NCBI RefSeq assembly: GCF_003096015.2
Contig: NZ_CP029185.2
Location: 1,832,001-1,896,000 of the forward strand
Direction of reading: 5' to 3'
DNA length: 64,000 nt
Source of the DNA: Limnobaculum parvum
GTDB lineage: Bacteria; Pseudomonadota; Gammaproteobacteria; Enterobacterales; Enterobacteriaceae
Part shown: positions 60,965 to 64,000 of the stretch, one piece after another
Layout of the letters: each line of letters begins with the position of its first letter
How positions within the stretch are numbered: the stretch's first letter is position 1
Position numbers and translations under genes: made by a program
Notes under the pieces: model-generated
What the model was told of the DNA's origin: nothing
The model's input: only the letters and a program-made list of their open reading frames with translations
Databases searched by the model: none

Positions 60965-61984
60965 CTATTGTCCTGCGCGTAAAGTTTTAAGATAAACCTG
61001 TACAGCCTGATTATGACTTACCAGATTAGTGGTAAATGTATGCCCGCCTTTGCCATCAGCTACAAAATAGAGATAAGGCGTTTTTGCTGGATGTGCAGCC
61101 GCTTTCAATGAGGCTAATCCCGGCATGGCAATGGGTGTTGGTGGTAAACGATCAATTACGTAAGTGTTGTACTCAGTCGGCGTAGTCAGGTCTTTACGGG
61201 TAATATTGCCGTTATACTGATCACCCATACCATAAATAACCGTTGGGTCAGTCTGTAGCTTCATACCAATACGCATCCGGTTGATAAATACTGATGCGAC
61301 TTTGTCTCTTTCTGAGTCTAACGCCGTCTCTTTCTCGATGATTGATGCCATGATCAGCATCTCATACGGTGTCTTATACGGGAGATTCTCTTCTTTGCCG
61401 GCCCATGCTTCATCAAGGGATGTTTTCATCCGCGAATAGGCACGTTTCAATACCGCAAGATCGCTGGTTTCCGCCGTGTAATTATAGGTATCAGGATAGA
61501 GCCAACCTTCAGGGTGTTCCGGATCTTGAATTCCCAACTTCTCCGCAATCTCTCTATCACTCAAACCATTCAGCGTGTGCTGTAAAAAATTAGCATTAGC
61601 TAGCAGAGGTATCCAGTCCTTCATTCGGGTACCTTCAATAAAGCGAATCGAGAATTGCGCTTCACGACCGGAGCGCAACAACAGTAAAAGCTGCTTTAAT
61701 GTCATTCCCGGTGTAATCTGGTAGGTGCCTGCCTTAAATCCCCCTAATTCTGGCTGCACTCGCAGCAACCATGGGAAAGGCCTAACCTCATCAATCATTT
61801 TTTTATCAACCAGCAGTTGGGATAGGCCAACCCGCCCGGTTCCTACTGGCAGCGTAAAATAGGTTTCCTGCTCAATATTCAGCGGGGTCTCTGCATATTT
61901 CTGTAGCCATTTATACCCGGCAAACACACCGGCAGTACCAGCCAGTATTAATATTGCAAAGATCCCTAAAATTTTTTTCTTCAT
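60965..61984 (-). CDS. mltG: MltG, endolytic peptidoglycan transglycosylase
   Basis: Cleaves nascent glycan strands at the inner membrane. The 339-residue protein has one N-terminal membrane helix (ILGIFAILILAGTAGVFAGY), a LysM-like region, and the YceG domain with the catalytic Glu in MASIIEKETALDSERD and QTDPTVIYGMG. I choose ATG 61984, which fits E. coli (340 residues); ATG 61996 and TTG 62005 are in-frame alternatives. In E. coli pabC precedes it and overlaps; here it is preceded by 119-140 bases and the fabF terminator. Confidence 0.93.
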   Translation of the reverse strand: MKKKILGIFAILILAGTAGVFAGYKWLQKYAETPLNIEQETYFTLPVGTGRVGLSQLLVDKKMIDEVRPFPWLLRVQPELGGFKAGTYQITPGMTLKQLLLLLRSGREAQFSIRFIEGTRMKDWIPLLANANFLQHTLNGLSDREIAEKLGIQDPEHPEGWLYPDTYNYTAETSDLAVLKRAYSRMKTSLDEAWAGKEENLPYKTPYEMLIMASIIEKETALDSERDKVASVFINRMRIGMKLQTDPTVIYGMGDQYNGNITRKDLTTPTEYNTYVIDRLPPTPIAMPGLASLKAAAHPAKTPYLYFVADGKGGHTFTTNLVSHNQAVQVYLKTLRAGQ

Positions 61985-62059
61985 TGCCCTGGCCATTCCT
62001 TTCAAGCGTGTTTCTGAAACGTTTTGCTCATTTACCGAAATTATCCTGATTTTATAAGC

Positions 62060-62093
62060 AAAACGGCCCGGTGAATATACCAGGCCGTTTATT
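62060..62093 (-). terminator. fabF terminator
   Basis: AAACGGCC and GGCCGTTT pair, with further inner pairing (GGT/ACC). It lies between the fabF stop and mltG, implying that mltG is transcribed from its own promoter. Confidence 0.75.
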
Positions 62094-62123
62094 TACTCAT
62101 TACAGAACTTATTTATTCTGGCA

Positions 62124-63365
62124 TTACACTTTACGGAACAGTACTGAACCGTTAGTACCACCAAAACCAAATGAGTTACATAATACATACTCCATTCCTT
62201 TTACCTGACGCGCTTCATGAGGAACGAAATCCAAATCACAACCTTCATCCGGGTTATCCAAGTTGATGGTTGGCGGAATCGCCTGATCGCGTAAAGCAAG
62301 GATAGAGAAAATAGATTCAACTGCACCGGCCGCACCCAACAAGTGCCCCGTCATCGATTTGGTCGAGCTTACCAATACACGTTTCGCATCTTCTTTGAAA
62401 ATGGTTTTTACCGCTTGCGTTTCAGCTTTATCGCCTGCGTTAGTGGATGTTCCGTGAGCATTCACATAACCAACTTGTGACGGCGTCACATTAGCATCAC
62501 GCAGCGCATTCTCCATCGCTAACGCGGCCCCTGCGCCATCTTCCGGTGGTGATGTCATATGATAAGCATCACTGCTCATGCCAAAACCAACGATCTCAGC
62601 ATAAATTTTTGCACCACGTTTCTTGGCATGCTCATACTCTTCCAGCACCATAATACCGGCACCATCACCCAGCACGAAACCATCACGGTCTCTGTCCCAA
62701 GGGCGGCTAGCTGCCTGAGGATTATCGTTACGGGTAGATAATGCACGCGCAGCGCCAAAACCACCGACTCCCAGAGGGGTACTGGCTTTTTCGCCACCAC
62801 CTGCCAACATCACATCAGCATCATTATGTGCGATAATTCTCGCTGCGTGACCAATGTTATGCACGCCAGATGTACATGCCGTTGCAATAGAGATGCTTGG
62901 GCCTCTTAATCCATAAATAATAGATAGATGACCAGCAATCATGTTCACAATGGTTGAAGGTACAAAGAATGGACTGACTTTACGTGGACCACCAGACATC
63001 AATGCGCTGTGGTTCTCTTCAATTAAGCCAAGGCCACCGATACCTGAACCGATAGCCGCACCAATGCGTGGTGCGTTTTCTCCTGTGACTTCAATACCGG
63101 AATCTTTCATGGCTTGAATGCCTGCAGCAATACCGTATTGAATAAAGGCGTCCATTTTTCTAGCATCTTTGCGAGAAATGTACTCTTCACAGTCAAAACC
63201 TTTAACTAAACCAGCAAAACGCGTTGCGTAGGCGCTAGTATCGAAATGGTCTATTAGGCTGATACCACTCTGCCCGGCAAGGAGAGCCTTCCATGTAGTC
63301 TCTACAGTGTTGCCGACAGGGGATAACATGCCCATTCCAGTCACTACAACTCGACGCTTAGACAC
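62124..63365 (-). CDS. fabF: 3-oxoacyl-[acyl-carrier-protein] synthase II (FabF)
   Basis: Condenses malonyl-ACP with acyl-ACP; in E. coli it is the synthase that controls temperature-dependent cis-vaccenate formation. The 413 residues match E. coli FabF. The catalytic triad is Cys164 in TACTSGVHN, His in NAHGTSTNAGD and His in TKSMTGHLLGAAG. GFGGTNGSVLF ends the protein. The gene follows acpP by 84 bases, as in E. coli. Confidence 0.97.
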   Translation of the reverse strand: MSKRRVVVTGMGMLSPVGNTVETTWKALLAGQSGISLIDHFDTSAYATRFAGLVKGFDCEEYISRKDARKMDAFIQYGIAAGIQAMKDSGIEVTGENAPRIGAAIGSGIGGLGLIEENHSALMSGGPRKVSPFFVPSTIVNMIAGHLSIIYGLRGPSISIATACTSGVHNIGHAARIIAHNDADVMLAGGGEKASTPLGVGGFGAARALSTRNDNPQAASRPWDRDRDGFVLGDGAGIMVLEEYEHAKKRGAKIYAEIVGFGMSSDAYHMTSPPEDGAGAALAMENALRDANVTPSQVGYVNAHGTSTNAGDKAETQAVKTIFKEDAKRVLVSSTKSMTGHLLGAAGAVESIFSILALRDQAIPPTINLDNPDEGCDLDFVPHEARQVKGMEYVLCNSFGFGGTNGSVLFRKV

Positions 63366-63449
63366 GTTGAATCCTCCAGAGGGGGAATAATTTGTATATG
63401 GAAATGAGAAAAAACTTAGGCGGTCGAATGACCGCCTAGATATGTCTGA

Positions 63450-63686
63450 TTACGCGTTAGCAGCAGTGATATAATCAATTGCTGCCTGAACAGTAGTAAT
63501 CTTCTCTGCTTCTTCGTCTGGAATCTCAGTATCAAACTCTTCTTCCAGAGCCATAACTAGCTCTACAGTGTCAAGAGAATCAGCACCCAGGTCTTCTACG
63601 AAAGAAGCTGCGTTTTTGACTTCGTCTTCTTTAACACCCAGTTGTTCAATAATGATTTTCTTAACACGTTCTTCGATAGTGCTCAT
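63450..63686 (-). CDS. acpP: Acyl carrier protein
   Basis: A 78-residue acidic protein, almost the same as E. coli AcpP. The phosphopantetheine serine is Ser37 counting Met (DLGADSLDTVEL). It carries acyl chains for fatty acid, lipid A and other syntheses. It lies between fabG and fabF as in E. coli. Confidence 0.98.
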   Translation of the reverse strand: MSTIEERVKKIIIEQLGVKEDEVKNAASFVEDLGADSLDTVELVMALEEEFDTEIPDEEAEKITTVQAAIDYITAANA

Positions 63687-63838
63687 ACTCTTAAATTTCC
63701 TATCAAAACTCGCTAACGCGATGGTTTTCGTAGTTTATTCAATGTTGAAAAAGATGCAACCAAATATCGGCTGGTCGAACCACAATTTTAAGCTATTTTG
63801 CTAAATTTAGCGCAATTTGCTTAAAAAAAACGCGATTC

Positions 63839-64000
63839 TTAAAGCATATACATGCCACCATTCACATGTAAGGTTTCACCCGTAATATATCCAGCTTCAT
63901 CAGAGGCTAAAAATGCAGCAGCGCTGGCTATCTCTTTTGCTTCGCCCAAACGGTTAGCTGGGACTTGTGACAAAATGCCTGACCGTTGTTCATCTGTCAA
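63839..64000 (-). CDS. fabG: 3-oxoacyl-[acyl-carrier-protein] reductase FabG (C-terminal part; runs off the window end)
   Basis: The last 53 codons are visible. AAFLASDEAGYITGETLHVN and the final GGMYML match the E. coli FabG C-terminus. It reduces 3-ketoacyl-ACP with NADPH. The active-site and nucleotide-binding parts are outside the window. About 150 non-coding bases separate it from acpP. Confidence 0.95.
   Translation of the reverse strand: MTDEQRSGILSQVPANRLGEAKEIASAAAFLASDEAGYITGETLHVNGGMYML

Noticed and set aside
63568..63804. 78-residue plus-strand ORF opposite acpP
   Set aside because: It is mostly antisense to acpP, and its extension lies in the acpP promoter region.
1..64000. Mobile elements, prophage or CRISPR
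   Set aside because: No transposase, integrase, phage structural gene, terminal inverted repeats with target duplications, or spaced repeat array was found in either strand.

Overview
The window is chromosomal DNA of a gamma-proteobacterium of the order Enterobacterales. Most products align closely along their length with Escherichia coli proteins, and many E. coli gene neighbourhoods are kept: mlc/ynfM, pykF-lpp-ldtE, tpx-tyrR-ycjF-ycjX-psp, sapABCDF, yoaH-nudL-sdaA, rsxABCDGE-nth, gstA-pdxY-tyrS-pdxH-mliC-anmK-slyA, gloA-rnt-grxD-sodB and fabG-acpP-fabF-mltG-tmk-holB-tatD. The joins between blocks and several losses differ from E. coli. An early-branching or less studied family is likely; Budviciaceae-like genera are a guess that the sequence alone cannot prove. 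I see no insertion sequence, prophage, CRISPR array or rRNA operon.

Layout. 1-8.6 kb: mlc (partial), ynfM, a small membrane ORF, fumC, ydgA, a frameshifted aegA and riboflavin synthase. 8.8-15.1 kb: mdtK, two tRNA-Val(GAC) genes, pykF, lpp, ldtE and tpx. 15.1-22.2 kb: tyrR and the envelope-stress locus pspABCD-ycjX-ycjF, facing pspF across a sigma-54 promoter. 22.4-28.7 kb: sapABCDF and fabI. 28.8-38.5 kb: ppnP, rnb, a ribbon-helix-helix regulator, three cold-shock-domain genes, ygjP, yoaH, nudL, sdaA, rlmA and a lipid A late acyltransferase. 39.1-47.3 kb: fhs, then rsxABCDGE-nth. 47.5-64 kb: gstA, pdxY, tyrS, pdxH, mliC, anmK, slyA, a gene-poor gap, ydhL, gloA, rnt, grxD, sodB, nagK, and the tatD-holB-tmk-mltG / fabF-acpP-fabG block on the minus strand.

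How the genes work together. Many products serve the envelope: Lpp and the L,D-transpeptidase, Psp and Sap, lipid A acylation, fatty-acid synthesis (fabI, fabF, acpP, fabG), MltG, AnmK, NagK and MliC. Others serve redox balance and cofactors: Rsx, SodB, Tpx, GrxD, FumC, riboflavin and vitamin B6.

Most notable observations. (1) Both 4-aminobenzoate genes, pabB (expected between yoaH and nudL) and pabC (expected between fabF and mltG), are cleanly missing from two separate loci, while a formate-tetrahydrofolate ligase gene absent from E. coli K-12 is present. (2) Lpp is 70 residues, with exactly two heptads fewer in the coiled coil and a longer linker after the lipidated cysteine. (3) aegA and holB each carry a single-base contraction in a homopolymer; since holB is essential in E. 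coli, sequence error or recoding needs to be excluded. (4) Two cold-shock genes share conserved blocks in their 5' leaders, and a third cold-shock-domain protein has lost the usual RNA-binding aromatics. I found no clear evidence of a wholly new multi-gene system; the window is mostly core genome with these local departures.
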